A DNA stretch of 34,914 nt from Leptospira dzoumogneensis (GTDB lineage Bacteria > Spirochaetota > Leptospiria > Leptospirales > Leptospiraceae), in NCBI RefSeq assembly GCF_004770895.1, contig NZ_RQHS01000008.1, positions 1 through 34,914 of the forward strand, in the 5' to 3' direction. The translations under genes and the position numbers were made by a program. Within the stretch, counting starts at the first letter, position 1. The number at the start of each line of letters is the position of its first letter. Below are positions 16,080-31,317 of the stretch, one piece after another. Under the pieces are notes generated by a model that did no database searches, was not told the origin of the DNA, and saw only the letters and a list, made by a program, of their open reading frames with translations.

Positions 16080-16550
16080 TTAGATTGCAGAGTTCAATTC
16101 TTCTCTTAGTCGTTTTGCTTCTTCAAAATCAGGCTTCATTACGATTGCCTTATGCAGATACTGCAAGGATCTTTCCGGGCGATTCCAGATCTTGTAAAGT
16201 GTAGCTAGGTTAAAAAGAGAAATATGAGGTGCGTCGTTTAAAGTGCAGCGAAGTGATTTTTTGAGCCAGAAAACGGATTCTCTTTCTCTTCCCATTCGAA
16301 GAAGTAGGATACCTATCTCGTTGCAAGGATTCCCGTATTCAGGATTCACTTCTACGGAACGGTAGAAATAGTACAGACCTTTTTTCCAATTGTTTCTTTG
16401 GTTTTCGATCAGACCCAGAAAAAAGTAGGTCTCATGGCTTTCGGTATCTTCTAAAGATGATTTTAACAGGAATTCCGCACGATCCAAATCGCCGGTTCTA
16501 TAAAAAAATTTAGATGCTTCTAGCTTGTCTTCAGGCGTCAGGTTTTCCAA
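16080..16550 (-). CDS. TPR-repeat protein
   Basis: The 156-residue protein is made almost entirely of about four tetratricopeptide repeats (for example KLEASKFFYRTGDLDRAEFLL, ETYFFLGLIENQRNNWKKGLYYF, ISLFNLATLYKIWNRPERSLQYLHKAI). It has no export signal and probably acts as a cytosolic interaction scaffold. The start is a TTG at 16550, as there is no suitable downstream ATG before the first repeat. It lies 47 bases after dxs on the same strand. Confidence 0.75.
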   Translation of the reverse strand: MENLTPEDKLEASKFFYRTGDLDRAEFLLKSSLEDTESHETYFFLGLIENQRNNWKKGLYYFYRSVEVNPEYGNPCNEIGILLLRMGRERESVFWLKKSLRCTLNDAPHISLFNLATLYKIWNRPERSLQYLHKAIVMKPDFEEAKRLREELNSAI

Positions 16551-16597
16551 TTATCTACCCGTTTTTATTTTTATTTTCGGACGCCTCTTGAAATAGC

Positions 16598-18511
16598 TTA
16601 ATTCCGTTTTCCGTGTAGGACTTCCTTCTTTACATTTTCCCGAAGAAACTTGGAGATGCTCTGAGCATCCAAACCGTACTCCGTAAAAATTTCCTTCCTC
16701 TCCCCGTGATGGATCACCTCGGAAGGGAATGCGAATGTTTTGATAAAACGTCCCAAATACTCGGGAGAGATCCGGTTCAATAAATAACCGGAAGCTCCAC
16801 CGTCTAGATAACTCTCATCCAGGATCACAAAATGGCGGACATGAGAAAGTTCCTCATCCAAAGCCTCTTTGCCCAAAGGACGAAGCCAAACCAGGTCGAT
16901 CAATGTTACCGAATATCCTTCTTGTTCCAATAGACTAGCAGTCTTCTTGGCTTCTTCTAACATGGAACCGATGGAAAGAAGGGCGATGTCAGTTCCTCTT
17001 TGCAGAACCCTAAAACTTCCGGGTTTTAGATCCTTCTCCGCGCCGAAATCTAGACCGGAAAGTTCCACACTCGCCTTAGGGAATCGGATCGCGATCGGAG
17101 ACTTATCGTAATGCTCCATATACTTAAGCGAATCCACCAGATCCTGTCCGGAAGAAGGCACGAACACATCCATATTCGGCAAGGAAAGAAGGTAACTTAG
17201 ATCGAATAATCCCTGGTGAGTCTCTCCATCCGGCCCAACACAACCGGCTCTATCGATCACGAATCGAACAGGAAGATTCATAAGAGAAACATCTTCCACC
17301 AATTGGTCCATCCCTCTGGTCAAGAAGGTGGAATAAATACACATATAAGGGATCACATCCCCGTTAGTCATTGCACCCGCAAAAGCAACCGAGTGTTGTT
17401 CCGCGATACCTACATCGTAGACATGATCCGGGAATTTAGAAACATATTCCCCTAGTCCGGAACCTTCTATCATTGCCGGAGTGACTGCTGCAATTCGTGG
17501 ATTTTTTTCGGTTAGATCGGAAAGCACCTTACCCACGATCTTAGAATAGGAAATTTTAGAAGAATCGCCTGAATCCATGGCTCCGTCTTCCTTGCGGAAT
17601 GGAGTTACTCCATGGTATTTGATCGGGTCCTTCTCTGCTGGAATATATCCTTTTCCTTTTTGAGTGATCGTATGGAAAAGAACAGGTCCTTTCATTGTCT
17701 TGATCTTTCTCAGCATGGTAACTAGACGAACCACATCATGGCCGTCTTCCGGTCCTATATAAATAAAACCTAGGTCTTCGAAAAGCCCACCAGGTGTGAA
17801 TACGTCTTTAAATCCTTTTTCTACTCTTTTGAAAAAGCTTTCCATTGCAGGTCCAACAATCGGGAACCATTTTAGAAAAGTATAAAATATCCTTTTCCAG
17901 TTCAGATAAAAATGAGAGCTGATGATATTATTCAGATAATTGGAAATGGACCCGACGTTCTTAGAGATGGACATATAATTGTCGTTTAGAACAACTAGCA
18001 GATCTTTTTTAAGGTGTCCCGCATGGTTCATCGCTTCCAAGGCCATTCCGGTTGCGATGGATGCGTCCCCGATAATTGCTGCGACTGAATAATTTTTTCC
18101 GGTCAGATCCCGAGCTACAGCTTCTCCCAATGCTTGGGAGATAGAAGTGCCCGCGTGTCCGGTATTATATAGATCGTAGACTGATTCTTCTCTTTTAGGA
18201 AATCCGGAAAGTCCTTTGAATTTTCGGACTGTGGAAAGTTTTTCTTTTCTGCCGGTAAGGATCTTATGAGGATATGTTTGGTGTCCTACATCCCAGATCA
18301 GTCTGTCTTTTGGAGTATCAAAAACGTAATGTAAGGCAACTGTGAGTTCAACAACTCCCAGGTTACTAGCAAAATGCCCTCCGATCCCGGAGAGAGTATC
18401 AATGATATAATTTCGGATCTCGGAACAGAGTTTAGGCAGTTCCTCGAGAGGCAATTTTCTGAGATCCACCGGAAGGCGGATCCCGTTCAATAACGAATCT
18501 TCCTGTTGCAT
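16598..18511 (-). CDS. dxs: 1-deoxy-D-xylulose-5-phosphate synthase
   Basis: The 637-residue protein condenses pyruvate and glyceraldehyde 3-phosphate, the first step of the MEP isoprenoid pathway. It has GGHFASNLGVVELTVALHYV (44-63), DVGHQTYPHK (74-83), the thiamine-diphosphate site from GDAS (148-151) to NDNYMSIS (176-183), the catalytic Glu in GIAEQHSVAFAG (Glu371), and DRAGCVGPDGETHQG. The usual GDG of the cofactor motif reads GDA here, which may be a normal variant of this lineage. Length is typical. It follows the cyclase gene by 18 nt. The second enzyme, dxr, and uppS lie in the large cluster further right. Confidence 0.95.
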   Translation of the reverse strand: MQQEDSLLNGIRLPVDLRKLPLEELPKLCSEIRNYIIDTLSGIGGHFASNLGVVELTVALHYVFDTPKDRLIWDVGHQTYPHKILTGRKEKLSTVRKFKGLSGFPKREESVYDLYNTGHAGTSISQALGEAVARDLTGKNYSVAAIIGDASIATGMALEAMNHAGHLKKDLLVVLNDNYMSISKNVGSISNYLNNIISSHFYLNWKRIFYTFLKWFPIVGPAMESFFKRVEKGFKDVFTPGGLFEDLGFIYIGPEDGHDVVRLVTMLRKIKTMKGPVLFHTITQKGKGYIPAEKDPIKYHGVTPFRKEDGAMDSGDSSKISYSKIVGKVLSDLTEKNPRIAAVTPAMIEGSGLGEYVSKFPDHVYDVGIAEQHSVAFAGAMTNGDVIPYMCIYSTFLTRGMDQLVEDVSLMNLPVRFVIDRAGCVGPDGETHQGLFDLSYLLSLPNMDVFVPSSGQDLVDSLKYMEHYDKSPIAIRFPKASVELSGLDFGAEKDLKPGSFRVLQRGTDIALLSIGSMLEEAKKTASLLEQEGYSVTLIDLVWLRPLGKEALDEELSHVRHFVILDESYLDGGASGYLLNRISPEYLGRFIKTFAFPSEVIHHGERKEIFTEYGLDAQSISKFLRENVKKEVLHGKRN

Positions 18512-18529
18512 GTATTCCGTCTTTGACGG

Positions 18530-20869
<2,340 letters not shown>

Positions 20870-20889
20870 TCTTTCCTCCGATCCGGAAG

Positions 20890-20930
20890 ATTCTCTCTAC
20901 CGGGACGGTTTCGTCAATTTTCTTCCCGGT
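20890..20930 (-). promoter_or_regulatory. Putative cyclase promoter with flanking inverted repeat
   Basis: On the minus strand TTGACG (20912-20917) and GAGAAT (20890-20895) are spaced by 16 nt, about 20 nt before the ATG. Perfect 7-bp arms ACCGGGA (20899-20905) and TCCCGGT (20924-20930) bracket the -35. Such a layout suits a dimeric regulator. Its role is inferred. Confidence 0.4.
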
Positions 20931-20955
20931 TCAGGAAAGAAAATATCGACTATTT

Positions 20956-21040
20956 CACGCAGAGGCGCTAAGGCCGGAGGGTTTTGGGGTAGGATCAAAT
21001 TCAGAAACTTTTAATCTCTGTGACTCCGTGACTCTGCGTG
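20956..21040. repeat. Dispersed repeat element, copy 2
   Basis: CACGCAGAG (20956-20964) and CTCTGCGTG (21032-21040) are perfect terminal inverted repeats of an 85-base element. It starts with the same CACGCAGAGGCGCTAAG as copy 3 and is joined to it by the AATTTTTA-ATTTTAA linker. No open reading frame of note lies inside. It occupies the gap between the cyclase and trpA. Confidence 0.65.
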
Positions 21041-21062
21041 CCAATTTTTAGTATTTTAATTT

Positions 21063-21130
21063 CACGCAGAGGCGCTAAGACGCGGAGGGTTTAGAGGAAT
21101 GTAGGAACTCCTACTTCACGGCTTTGCGTG
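21063..21130. repeat. Dispersed repeat element, copy 3, abutting the trpA stop codon
   Basis: CACGCAGAG (21063-21071) and CTTTGCGTG (21122-21130) are terminal inverted repeats with one mismatch. The element ends exactly at the base next to the trpA stop codon (21131-21133), so it may form the 3' end of the cluster transcript. A shorter palindrome is nested within it at 21101-21114. Confidence 0.65.
21101..21114. repeat. Palindromic short repeat nested in the longer repeat
   Basis: GTAGGAACTCCTAC has 6-bp arms around AC. It is the same dispersed family as 10341-10358 and 11497-11514 and here lies inside copy 3 of the CACGCAGAGGCGC element. Confidence 0.6.
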
Positions 21131-21934
21131 CTAGTTCTTTCCTCTCAAAGAACCGGAAATCGATTGCGCGTATTCTTCCAGTTTTTTTCTACAAAGACTA
21201 GGATTAGAACCATTCTCTTCTATGATCCTTTGTACGGCAGATCCTATGATGATCCCGTCAGCGTACTGGGAAATTTCTTTCGCCTGGTCCGCGTCCGAGA
21301 TCCCAAACCCAGCACTTACTGGAAGAGAAATCACTTCTTTCGTTATTTTGATCCTGTCTTCCAGATCCGCAGAGATGGATTTTCTTTCACCGGTCACTCC
21401 ATAAGAAGTCACATAGTAGATAAATCCGGAAGCAAAGTCTCTAATTCCTTTCATACGATTCAAAGGAGTAGCTGGGGTGACCAAATGGATCAGATCCACC
21501 CCTCTTCTTTTTAAGGATTTGAATAATTCGTCAGTCTCAGGGGTATCATATGGAAGATCCGGGATGATCATACCTTGGATACCCGCGATCTTTGCCTTCT
21601 CCGCGAACTTTTCGAAACCGTAATGAAAGATAGGATTAAAATACGTTAGATACACTAAAGGAATATGAGGATGTAAAGAATGTATCTTCTCGGTCGTTTC
21701 CAAAATTGTATCCATGGAGAATGGATTTGCAAGAGCACGTTTGAATGCTTTTTGGATCACCGGTCCATCTGCAACAGGATCCGAGAATGGGATCCCCAAT
21801 TCTAAAATATCAGCGCCGCCTCTGATAAGAGCATCCGCCCAATCCACACATAGGTCGTAGTTTGGATCTCCTAAAGAAATATAAGGAATGAATGCGCTTT
21901 TTGAATCTGAAAAAACGCTCTTAATTGCGCTCAA
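21131..21934 (-). CDS. trpA: Tryptophan synthase alpha subunit
   Basis: The 267-residue TIM-barrel protein cleaves indole-3-glycerol phosphate and passes indole to TrpB. The catalytic pair is Glu45 in [11 protein letters not shown] and Asp56 in [18 protein letters not shown] and [13 protein letters not shown] are further conserved strands. The start overlaps the trpB stop by 4 nt (ATGA), the normal arrangement for stoichiometric subunits. It is the last gene of the long minus-strand cluster and its stop abuts a repeat element. No other trp gene is in the window. Confidence 0.95.
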   Translation of the reverse strand: MSAIKSVFSDSKSAFIPYISLGDPNYDLCVDWADALIRGGADILELGIPFSDPVADGPVIQKAFKRALANPFSMDTILETTEKIHSLHPHIPLVYLTYFNPIFHYGFEKFAEKAKIAGIQGMIIPDLPYDTPETDELFKSLKRRGVDLIHLVTPATPLNRMKGIRDFASGFIYYVTSYGVTGERKSISADLEDRIKITKEVISLPVSAGFGISDADQAKEISQYADGIIIGSAVQRIIEENGSNPSLCRKKLEEYAQSISGSLRGKN

Positions 21935-23145
21935 ATCAAATCTCCTTGTGAAAAACCGACAAGTCTTGCTACTTCTGCTACGTCTTTATCTCCTCTTCCG
22001 GAAAGACAGATCAGAATGTCTTTTTTCTTTCCAAGCTCTTTTGCAAGATCCTTGGCAAATCGGAAAGCATGAGCAGTTTCTAATGCAGGGATGATACCTT
22101 CTACCCTGCAAACTTCCATGAATGCGTCCAAGGCTCCCTGATCGGAAACAGTCTCGTAGGTTACTCTTCCGGAAGAATGTAAATGAGCGTGTTCAGGTCC
22201 TACACCTGGATAATCCAATCCGGCAGAAACAGAATGAGCAGGAACTACCTGTCCACCTTCGTCTTGGATCACCAAAGTTTTGGTTCCATGTAAAAATCCG
22301 GTCTTACCAAAAAGCATTGTGGCAGAATGTTCCCCGGGAGAAGGTCCTCTTCCCCCGGCTTCCACACCGTACAATTTTACTTTTTTATCATTTAGAAATC
22401 CGTAAAACATTCCCATTGCATTGGAACCGCCGCCTACACAGGCAACCACAGCGTCCGGAAGTTTATCGTTCTCTTTTTTGAACTGCTTTTTGGATTCTTC
22501 TCCCACTACTTTTTGGAAATCGCGGACGATCGTAGGAAAAGGATGAGGTCCGATCACCGAACCTACTATATAATGAGTATTAGAAACATTTAATGCCCAA
22601 TCTCTCATCGCTTCCGAAGTTGCGTCCTTTAAAGTTGCAGTCCCGGAAGAAACTCCGATCACTTTCGCACCGAGCATCTGCATACGGATCGCATTCAGTT
22701 TTTGACGGCGGAGATCTTCTTCTCCCATAAAGATAGCTGTTTCAAATTCGAATAAAGCACCCACCGTAGCAGTTGCCACACCATGTTGGCCTGCTCCTGT
22801 TTCTGCAATGATCCTACGTTTGCCCATTGCTTTTGCAATAAGCGCCTGGCCGATCGTATTATTGATCTTATGGGCGCCTGTATGATTCAGGTCCTCACGT
22901 TTGAGCCAAATTTTAGCCCCACCCCAAGCTTTGGTCAGTTTCTCCGCATAAGTCAGAGGAGAGGGTCTTCCGATATAATTCTTTCTATAAAACTCCAGAT
23001 CCTTTTGGAATTTTTTATCCTTACGGAGTTTATTGTAAGTATCTTCCAACTCGATCAATGCTTCGGTCAAGATCTCGGGGGAATATCTTCCTCCAAAATC
23101 TCCGAAGTATCCTTCTTTTTCAGTGAAGCTGCGTTCTTTAGCCAT
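21931..23145 (-). CDS. trpB: Tryptophan synthase beta subunit
   Basis: The 404-residue PLP enzyme joins indole and serine. It opens with [15 protein letters not shown], has the PLP lysine in [10 protein letters not shown] (Lys93), and the phosphate-binding [10 protein letters not shown] near residue 235. Typical TrpB1-type length and motifs. It sits 17 nt after proS and overlaps trpA. No leader peptide or attenuator fits between proS and trpB, so expression probably follows the upstream genes. Confidence 0.95.
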   Translation of the reverse strand: MAKERSFTEKEGYFGDFGGRYSPEILTEALIELEDTYNKLRKDKKFQKDLEFYRKNYIGRPSPLTYAEKLTKAWGGAKIWLKREDLNHTGAHKINNTIGQALIAKAMGKRRIIAETGAGQHGVATATVGALFEFETAIFMGEEDLRRQKLNAIRMQMLGAKVIGVSSGTATLKDATSEAMRDWALNVSNTHYIVGSVIGPHPFPTIVRDFQKVVGEESKKQFKKENDKLPDAVVACVGGGSNAMGMFYGFLNDKKVKLYGVEAGGRGPSPGEHSATMLFGKTGFLHGTKTLVIQDEGGQVVPAHSVSAGLDYPGVGPEHAHLHSSGRVTYETVSDQGALDAFMEVCRVEGIIPALETAHAFRFAKDLAKELGKKKDILICLSGRGDKDVAEVARLVGFSQGDLI

Positions 23146-23162
23146 GACAGTTTTTGAAGGGA

Positions 23163-24899
<1,737 letters not shown>

Positions 24900-24908
24900 G
24901 ACTCTCGA

Positions 24909-26600
24909 TTATCTTAAGAAATCGTGATAAGTCACATAGAGGCCTAAGGATAAAAGGAAGAAGAATCCTAATCTCAAAACCTGTTCTTGAACAGCCATCG
25001 GCAAAGGTCTACCGGCGATCGCCTCGTATGTGAAAAAAACGATATGTCCACCGTCGGCTACAGGAATCGGAAGTAAATTCATTATCATTAAAGCGATCGA
25101 AATAAATGCCACGAACTGAAAGTAAGAATAAAAACCGTCTTCTAAGAATTGGACTGAAACTTTAGCGAGTCCAACCGGGCCGGAAACGCTGTCCTTTACC
25201 TTCAATCTTCCGGAAAAGATCATCCCGAGTCCTCTCAGGTTATCGCTGATCATTTTTCCCACGTCTTTGCCTGATTGTAAAAACGCCTCACCGAAGGAAA
25301 GTTTTCGGTCCATACTTTCCTCTTTCACGTGCATCTTAGCAGTGAAACCTAAAAGACCGATCTGGTAGAATCCGAGTGTTGTGTCCCAGACTTGGCCCTG
25401 GACTTCTAACTGAACTCTTTTGCCGACTTGAGCCTGGACTGTCTTTTTGAAATCTTCTAGATCTGCAAAAGTTTTACCGTCCATCTTCAAGCTTAGAAGT
25501 TTCAATTTAATTTCAGGATCATGGCTTCTGAGACTGATAGTGCTGATAGGTATCTCAGGATATTTTCTGTCTCGAACATCTTTTAATTCCACAACGAACG
25601 CGGCAAGAGGTGTCATTTCCACCTCTGCTTTTTCACGGGTCCATGGATTGAGAAGAGGATACGTTTTACGATCCACTTCCAATTTTACTTTTTCGTTCTG
25701 GAATTTCCCGAGAGTACGTTGCAGTTCAGGAACGGTATGAACTTCTATCCCGTTTACCGATAAGATCCTGTCTCCGTCGTTCAGATAATCTAACGCTCTG
25801 GATTCGATAGCTTCTTTATTGAGTCTTGCTTCTTGTAAAGCGAGCTCACGAGGAGAAAGTTTTGGGTCTAACGCCGCCTTTCTTTCCCTTTGTTTTCTAT
25901 ATTCTGCCGCTTCTCCGTTCGGATCTAAGAAAGAAAGTTTTTTCAAGAACCAATGACTCAGTGTGGAACCGTATCCGAAGTCGACCTGGACCTGTCTTTC
26001 TCCAGCAAAATCCACTCCGATCTGAGGATCGGAAAAATGAAATTCTAGTTCTTTTCCTTCTCTTTCCACTTTGAGCTGGATATCTTTTCCACGAGCAAGT
26101 CCAAGCTCGGATAATAATTCATATTTGGATTCCGTTTTAGTTCCGTTAACGGAGACTATTTTATCTCCACTTCTTAAACCAGCTTGGTATCCGGAAGAAT
26201 ATTCCGTAATCGCAGGCTCAATATAAATTTTAGTTCCGGCCGGAGAATAACCGATCGCATACAGACCGAAGATAATAAAAAATCCTAGGATCAAATTGAA
26301 TAGAGGTCCGCCGAAAACCGGGATCATTCTTTTTAAAGGAGGAGTGGATAAAAATTCTCCCTTCTCCCCTTTTAATGCTCCGCTTTCGTCTCCCTTGAAC
26401 AGAACATAACCGCCTAACGGGATCCCGGTGACCTGGAAAGTGGTCTCACCGATTTTCTTTTTCCAAATCCCTTTTCCGTAACCAATGGAGAAGATCCTGG
26501 CTTTTACACCTACTACCCAGCCCATGATCAAATGGCCCAGCTCATGTATAAAAATACAAAGGGCCAGCATGAATACGATGCCTAAAATATCTGCTAACAT
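24909..26600 (-). CDS. rseP: RseP-like site-2 zinc metalloprotease
   Basis: The 563-residue inner-membrane protease cuts substrates within the membrane, such as anti-sigma factors or signal-peptide remnants. The zinc motif HELGH is at 19-23 in the first helix. Two PDZ domains are visible (near 130-190 with [18 protein letters not shown], and near 265-330 with [13 protein letters not shown]). The C-terminal site reads [12 protein letters not shown], where many homologues have LDGG. It is about 110 residues longer than E. coli RseP, the extra length lying mainly around the PDZ region. It overlaps the dxr stop by 7 nt (ATGTTAG). Confidence 0.9.
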   Translation of the reverse strand: MLADILGIVFMLALCIFIHELGHLIMGWVVGVKARIFSIGYGKGIWKKKIGETTFQVTGIPLGGYVLFKGDESGALKGEKGEFLSTPPLKRMIPVFGGPLFNLILGFFIIFGLYAIGYSPAGTKIYIEPAITEYSSGYQAGLRSGDKIVSVNGTKTESKYELLSELGLARGKDIQLKVEREGKELEFHFSDPQIGVDFAGERQVQVDFGYGSTLSHWFLKKLSFLDPNGEAAEYRKQRERKAALDPKLSPRELALQEARLNKEAIESRALDYLNDGDRILSVNGIEVHTVPELQRTLGKFQNEKVKLEVDRKTYPLLNPWTREKAEVEMTPLAAFVVELKDVRDRKYPEIPISTISLRSHDPEIKLKLLSLKMDGKTFADLEDFKKTVQAQVGKRVQLEVQGQVWDTTLGFYQIGLLGFTAKMHVKEESMDRKLSFGEAFLQSGKDVGKMISDNLRGLGMIFSGRLKVKDSVSGPVGLAKVSVQFLEDGFYSYFQFVAFISIALMIMNLLPIPVADGGHIVFFTYEAIAGRPLPMAVQEQVLRLGFFFLLSLGLYVTYHDFLR

Positions 26601-27763
26601 AAATGCACTACCTTATCTTTAGAGAAATGGAAGGCCAATTCTCTGGCCTTTCTGTCCGCTTCTTCATATCCTTCTAAATCTTTCGGAAATGAATTTGGGA
26701 TTTTTTCCAAAACATTTCGAATGAGAGAAGGTATCTCCGTAAAAAGAATTTTACCTTGTAAGAATAATTCCACAGCCACTTCGTTAGAAGCATTAAAGAC
26801 AGAAGGAGCAGTGCCTCCAGTTCTTCCAGCCTCATACGCCAGCGCCAAACCAGGATATCTTTCCAGGTCCGGCTCTAAAAATTCCAGAGTTCCCCAAGAA
26901 GTAGCGGGATGAGATCTTAAAACTTTAGGAACTATTTTAGGATAATATAATGAATGCGCCACAGGAAAGATCATATCAGGATATGAAGCGTATACAAAAC
27001 TTGCTCCGTCCTTTGTTTCCACCAAACCGTGGGCAATACTCTGAGGATGAATGACCACACCTATCTTATCATAAGAGAACCCGAAAAGGAAATGAGCCTC
27101 TATTACTTCTAATCCTTTATTGATCATTCCTGCGGAATCAATCGTGATCTTAGGACCCATATTCCAGGTAGGATGTTTGAGAGCCTGTTCGATCGTTACT
27201 TTCGGAAGATCTTGTAAGGCAAGTTTACGAAAAGGTCCACCGGAAGCGGTCAGGACGATTCTTTCGAGTGAGTCCTTCTTCATATTTTCTAAAAGTTGGA
27301 AAAGTGCATTATGCTCCGAGTCTACCGGAACCAAAGATGATTTAGAATTTTCTAATAAACTTCTGATATAAGGCCCGCAGCTTACCAAGGTTTCCTTGTT
27401 TGCGATCCCTATTTTTTTACCTGCACGGATCGCAGCAACAGTCGGCCTGATCCCGCTTGCGCCTACGACTGCTGTGACAACTGTTTCTATTTCCGGATCT
27501 GAAACGATCTCTTCTAAACTTTTAGATCCGTACAGTACATTCGTATTTCCGATCTTATTTCCGAGTACGGTTCTATCCGCAGTGTCGGAACTGATACATA
27601 GAACATCCGGTTGGAATTCCTTCGCAATCGATTCCGCTTTTTGTAAATTGGAATGTACGCTGAAAGATACCAACCGAAATTCTTCCGGAAATTGGCGGAG
27701 TATTTTGAGAGTGGACTCTCCTACCGATCCGGAGGCACCCAGTATAGAGACGCCTCTTTTCAT
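26594..27763 (-). CDS. dxr: 1-deoxy-D-xylulose-5-phosphate reductoisomerase
   Basis: The 389-residue enzyme converts DXP to MEP with NADPH, the second step of the MEP pathway and the target of fosmidomycin. It has the NADPH motif [12 protein letters not shown] (7-18), NKETLVSCG, the metal and substrate site [18 protein letters not shown] and [23 protein letters not shown]. Length is standard. It lies 8 nt after cdsA and overlaps rseP. With dxs at 16598-18511 the window holds both entry steps. Confidence 0.95.
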   Translation of the reverse strand: MKRGVSILGASGSVGESTLKILRQFPEEFRLVSFSVHSNLQKAESIAKEFQPDVLCISSDTADRTVLGNKIGNTNVLYGSKSLEEIVSDPEIETVVTAVVGASGIRPTVAAIRAGKKIGIANKETLVSCGPYIRSLLENSKSSLVPVDSEHNALFQLLENMKKDSLERIVLTASGGPFRKLALQDLPKVTIEQALKHPTWNMGPKITIDSAGMINKGLEVIEAHFLFGFSYDKIGVVIHPQSIAHGLVETKDGASFVYASYPDMIFPVAHSLYYPKIVPKVLRSHPATSWGTLEFLEPDLERYPGLALAYEAGRTGGTAPSVFNASNEVAVELFLQGKILFTEIPSLIRNVLEKIPNSFPKDLEGYEEADRKARELAFHFSKDKVVHLC

Positions 27764-27771
27764 ATTGTTAG

Positions 27772-28686
27772 TTAGACCGGAAATCCCAGAGCAACCTTGA
27801 TCTGAAGATAAAAATAAAGGATAGGAACCGTTAAAAGTAAAGCATCCGCCCTATCCAAAATTCCACCATGACCTGGGATCAAATTCCCGGAGTCTTTTAC
27901 CTTAGCGTCCCTTTTCATTGCGGATTCCAATAGGTCTCCTATGATACCAACGAAAGATAAAATTAAGGAAGTTAAAAATACTTCTGCACCTGAAACTAAA
28001 GGTGCAACACCTGTGCTTCTTTCCCAAATGGTATTCAGAAGGAATACTGAACCGATCGCGACTACGATCCCGGAAGCATAACCTTCCCAGGTTTTTTTAG
28101 GAGAGATTGCAAGTCCTGCTGGATTTCTTCCGAACCAACGCCCGCCGAAATATCCCCCCACATCGGTCATAAATGTGGCAACTGAAACCAAGAACACATA
28201 ATAGATCCCTTGGTTCATTCCCAAAAGAAGAAGTAAATGCCCTAACGGAAGTGCCGCATAAACCACTCCTAAAATCGTGGAACTTACGGAAAAGATCGCC
28301 CCATCTAGAGGCCTTCGTAAAATTTGGAGAAGGAAACTGAATAGAAAAAGTAATACAAAGGAGAAGGTCACCGCGTCGAAACTAGGCACAAACAGTTTAA
28401 AATGTGTCTGGAAGAATATAGGCGGCTCGAATTTGTTCTGAGAAGCTACAAATCTAAAATAATAAATTAATAATATTATAATAAAGAAGAATATCCCGGT
28501 TCCCTTGAAGGGTCTTCCGTCCTGGCCCCTATCGGAAAGCCTGTAAAATTCCGTCAGACCTATCACTCCTGCGACCAGAAGTATTACCAGGGTTTGTAAA
28601 TAGTAAAAATCCCTGTAAAAGATCATGAACAGGTAGAGGGCTACGAGCACAGCCGCGGAAAGGATCCTTTTTGTAGTTTCACCCAT
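27772..28686 (-). CDS. cdsA: Phosphatidate cytidylyltransferase
   Basis: The 304-residue integral membrane protein has about eight helices and makes CDP-diacylglycerol from phosphatidate and CTP. The family signature, [20 protein letters not shown] (about 262-281), is intact, and [19 protein letters not shown] is also typical. It overlaps the uppS stop by 8 nt (ATGGGTGA), so the two are translationally coupled. This uppS-cdsA-dxr-rseP order is widely conserved in bacteria. Confidence 0.95.
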   Translation of the reverse strand: MGETTKRILSAAVLVALYLFMIFYRDFYYLQTLVILLVAGVIGLTEFYRLSDRGQDGRPFKGTGIFFFIIILLIYYFRFVASQNKFEPPIFFQTHFKLFVPSFDAVTFSFVLLFLFSFLLQILRRPLDGAIFSVSSTILGVVYAALPLGHLLLLLGMNQGIYYVFLVSVATFMTDVGGYFGGRWFGRNPAGLAISPKKTWEGYASGIVVAIGSVFLLNTIWERSTGVAPLVSGAEVFLTSLILSFVGIIGDLLESAMKRDAKVKDSGNLIPGHGGILDRADALLLTVPILYFYLQIKVALGFPV

Positions 28687-29404
28687 TCTCTAAACCTCCG
28701 AATTTTCGGGTCCTTCTTGCGAACCAATCCAGCGCCTCTCTCAGATCCTTGTCTCCGAATTCAGGCCAAAGATTTTCCGTAAAAAAAAGCTCCGCATAAG
28801 CGGATTGCCATAGAAGGAAATTGGATAATCTCCTCTCCCCAGCGGTTCTAATCAATAAATCTACTGCCGGAAGGGGGTACGTATACAAATATTTTTCGAG
28901 TTCTTTTGTGCTGATCGGTTTTTGGATGGAGATGGACTTCTTCTTTCTTTCTTCCGCTAATCTGGAAAACGCGCTTAAAATCTCTTCCTGGGACCCGTAA
29001 TTTAAACAAAAGTTCACGGTTAATTTGCGGTTTTTGCGGGTGATCTCCGCAGCATGATCGATTTTAGATAAAACCAATGAACTCAGTTTTTTTCTAGAAC
29101 CTGAATGTAATATTCTGATCCCTTTCGCATGGATCTTATCCAAACGTGAATCTATAAATTCCACCAATAGATTGAATATGGATCTGATCTCTGTGATCGG
29201 ACGTTTCCAGTTTTCAGTGGAAAATGCGTACAGGGAAACTACTTCGAGACCCAATTCCAAACTGGAGTCCATCAGACGATCAATTGCGTCTGCACCTGCT
29301 CTATGCCCTTCGGATCTGGAAAGTCCTTTAGATGTCGCCCATCTTCCGTTCCCATCCATGATGACGGCCACGTGACGGGGGATTTTTTTTTTGGAAGAAG
29401 CCAA
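28679..29404 (-). CDS. uppS: Undecaprenyl diphosphate synthase (cis-prenyltransferase)
   Basis: The 241-residue enzyme extends farnesyl diphosphate with IPP to the C55 carrier lipid. It has HVAVIMDGNGRWA (catalytic Asp17), SEGHRAGAD, YAFSTENWKRP and LIRTAGERRLSNFLLWQSAYAELFF. It begins with TTG at 29404, 2 nt after the frr stop, since the next ATG lies inside the active-site motif. Its product, once dephosphorylated, is a likely substrate for the polyprenyl-phosphate sugar synthase at 9189-10346. Confidence 0.95.
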   Translation of the reverse strand: MASSKKKIPRHVAVIMDGNGRWATSKGLSRSEGHRAGADAIDRLMDSSLELGLEVVSLYAFSTENWKRPITEIRSIFNLLVEFIDSRLDKIHAKGIRILHSGSRKKLSSLVLSKIDHAAEITRKNRKLTVNFCLNYGSQEEILSAFSRLAEERKKKSISIQKPISTKELEKYLYTYPLPAVDLLIRTAGERRLSNFLLWQSAYAELFFTENLWPEFGDKDLREALDWFARRTRKFGGLENG

Positions 29405-29406
29405 GC

Positions 29407-30706
<1,300 letters not shown>

Positions 30707-31306
30707 TTACGCGCCGCCTACCTGGAAGCGAGCAAAACGAGCAACGACGATGTTTTCACCGAATTTCGCAATAGCTTCCTTAACCAGATCGTCAACGGTC
30801 TTAGTGTTATCCTTGATGAAGGCTTGGTTCAAAAGGCATACTTCAGAGTAATACTTTTTGATCTTTCCCGGAATGATCTTTTCGATCTGTTCCGGTTTTT
30901 TACCTTCTTCTTTTAATTGAGCTTCCAAAACCTTAGTTTCACGCTCGATATCTTCTGCAGGAACTTGTTCTTCGCTTACGTATAAAGGAGCCATAGCTGC
31001 GATTTGCAGACAGATCTCTTTTCCGAGAGCTTCGAAAGCCTCGTTGCGTGCAACGAAGTCGGTCTCAGAGTTGAGCTCAAGTAGAACTCCGATCTTTCCG
31101 TCTCCGTGGATATAGGAAATATTTCTTCCTTCTTTGGTCACGCGTCCCGCTTTTTTAGAAGCCTTAGCGATCCCTTTTTCACGCAACCAATCTGCGGATT
31201 TGTCTAGATCGTTATTATTCTCTACAAGAGCTTTTTTACAATCCATCAATCCCGCACCGGTGCGGTCTCTTAGTTCCTTAATAAGGTCGGTAGTAGATGC
31301 TGACAT
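30707..31306 (-). CDS. tsf: Elongation factor Ts
   Basis: The 199-residue protein exchanges GDP on EF-Tu. The UBA-like N-terminus (LIKELRDRTGAGLMDCKKAL), the start of the core and the TDF motif (TDFVARNEAF, from about residue 82) are present. It is much shorter than the 283-residue E. coli protein; short EF-Ts forms with a single core subdomain are known in several phyla. SD GAGGGA precedes the ATG, 11 nt after rpsB. Confidence 0.95.
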   Translation of the reverse strand: MSASTTDLIKELRDRTGAGLMDCKKALVENNNDLDKSADWLREKGIAKASKKAGRVTKEGRNISYIHGDGKIGVLLELNSETDFVARNEAFEALGKEICLQIAAMAPLYVSEEQVPAEDIERETKVLEAQLKEEGKKPEQIEKIIPGKIKKYYSEVCLLNQAFIKDNTKTVDDLVKEAIAKFGENIVVARFARFQVGGA

Positions 31307-31317
31307 GATCTTCCCTC

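Noticed and set aside
23146..23162. trp leader peptide or attenuator before trpBA
   Set aside because: Only 17 nt separate proS and trpB; there is no room for a leader or alternative hairpins.
25447..25740. 97-codon plus-strand frame inside rseP
   Set aside because: Antisense shadow of a well-supported protease gene.
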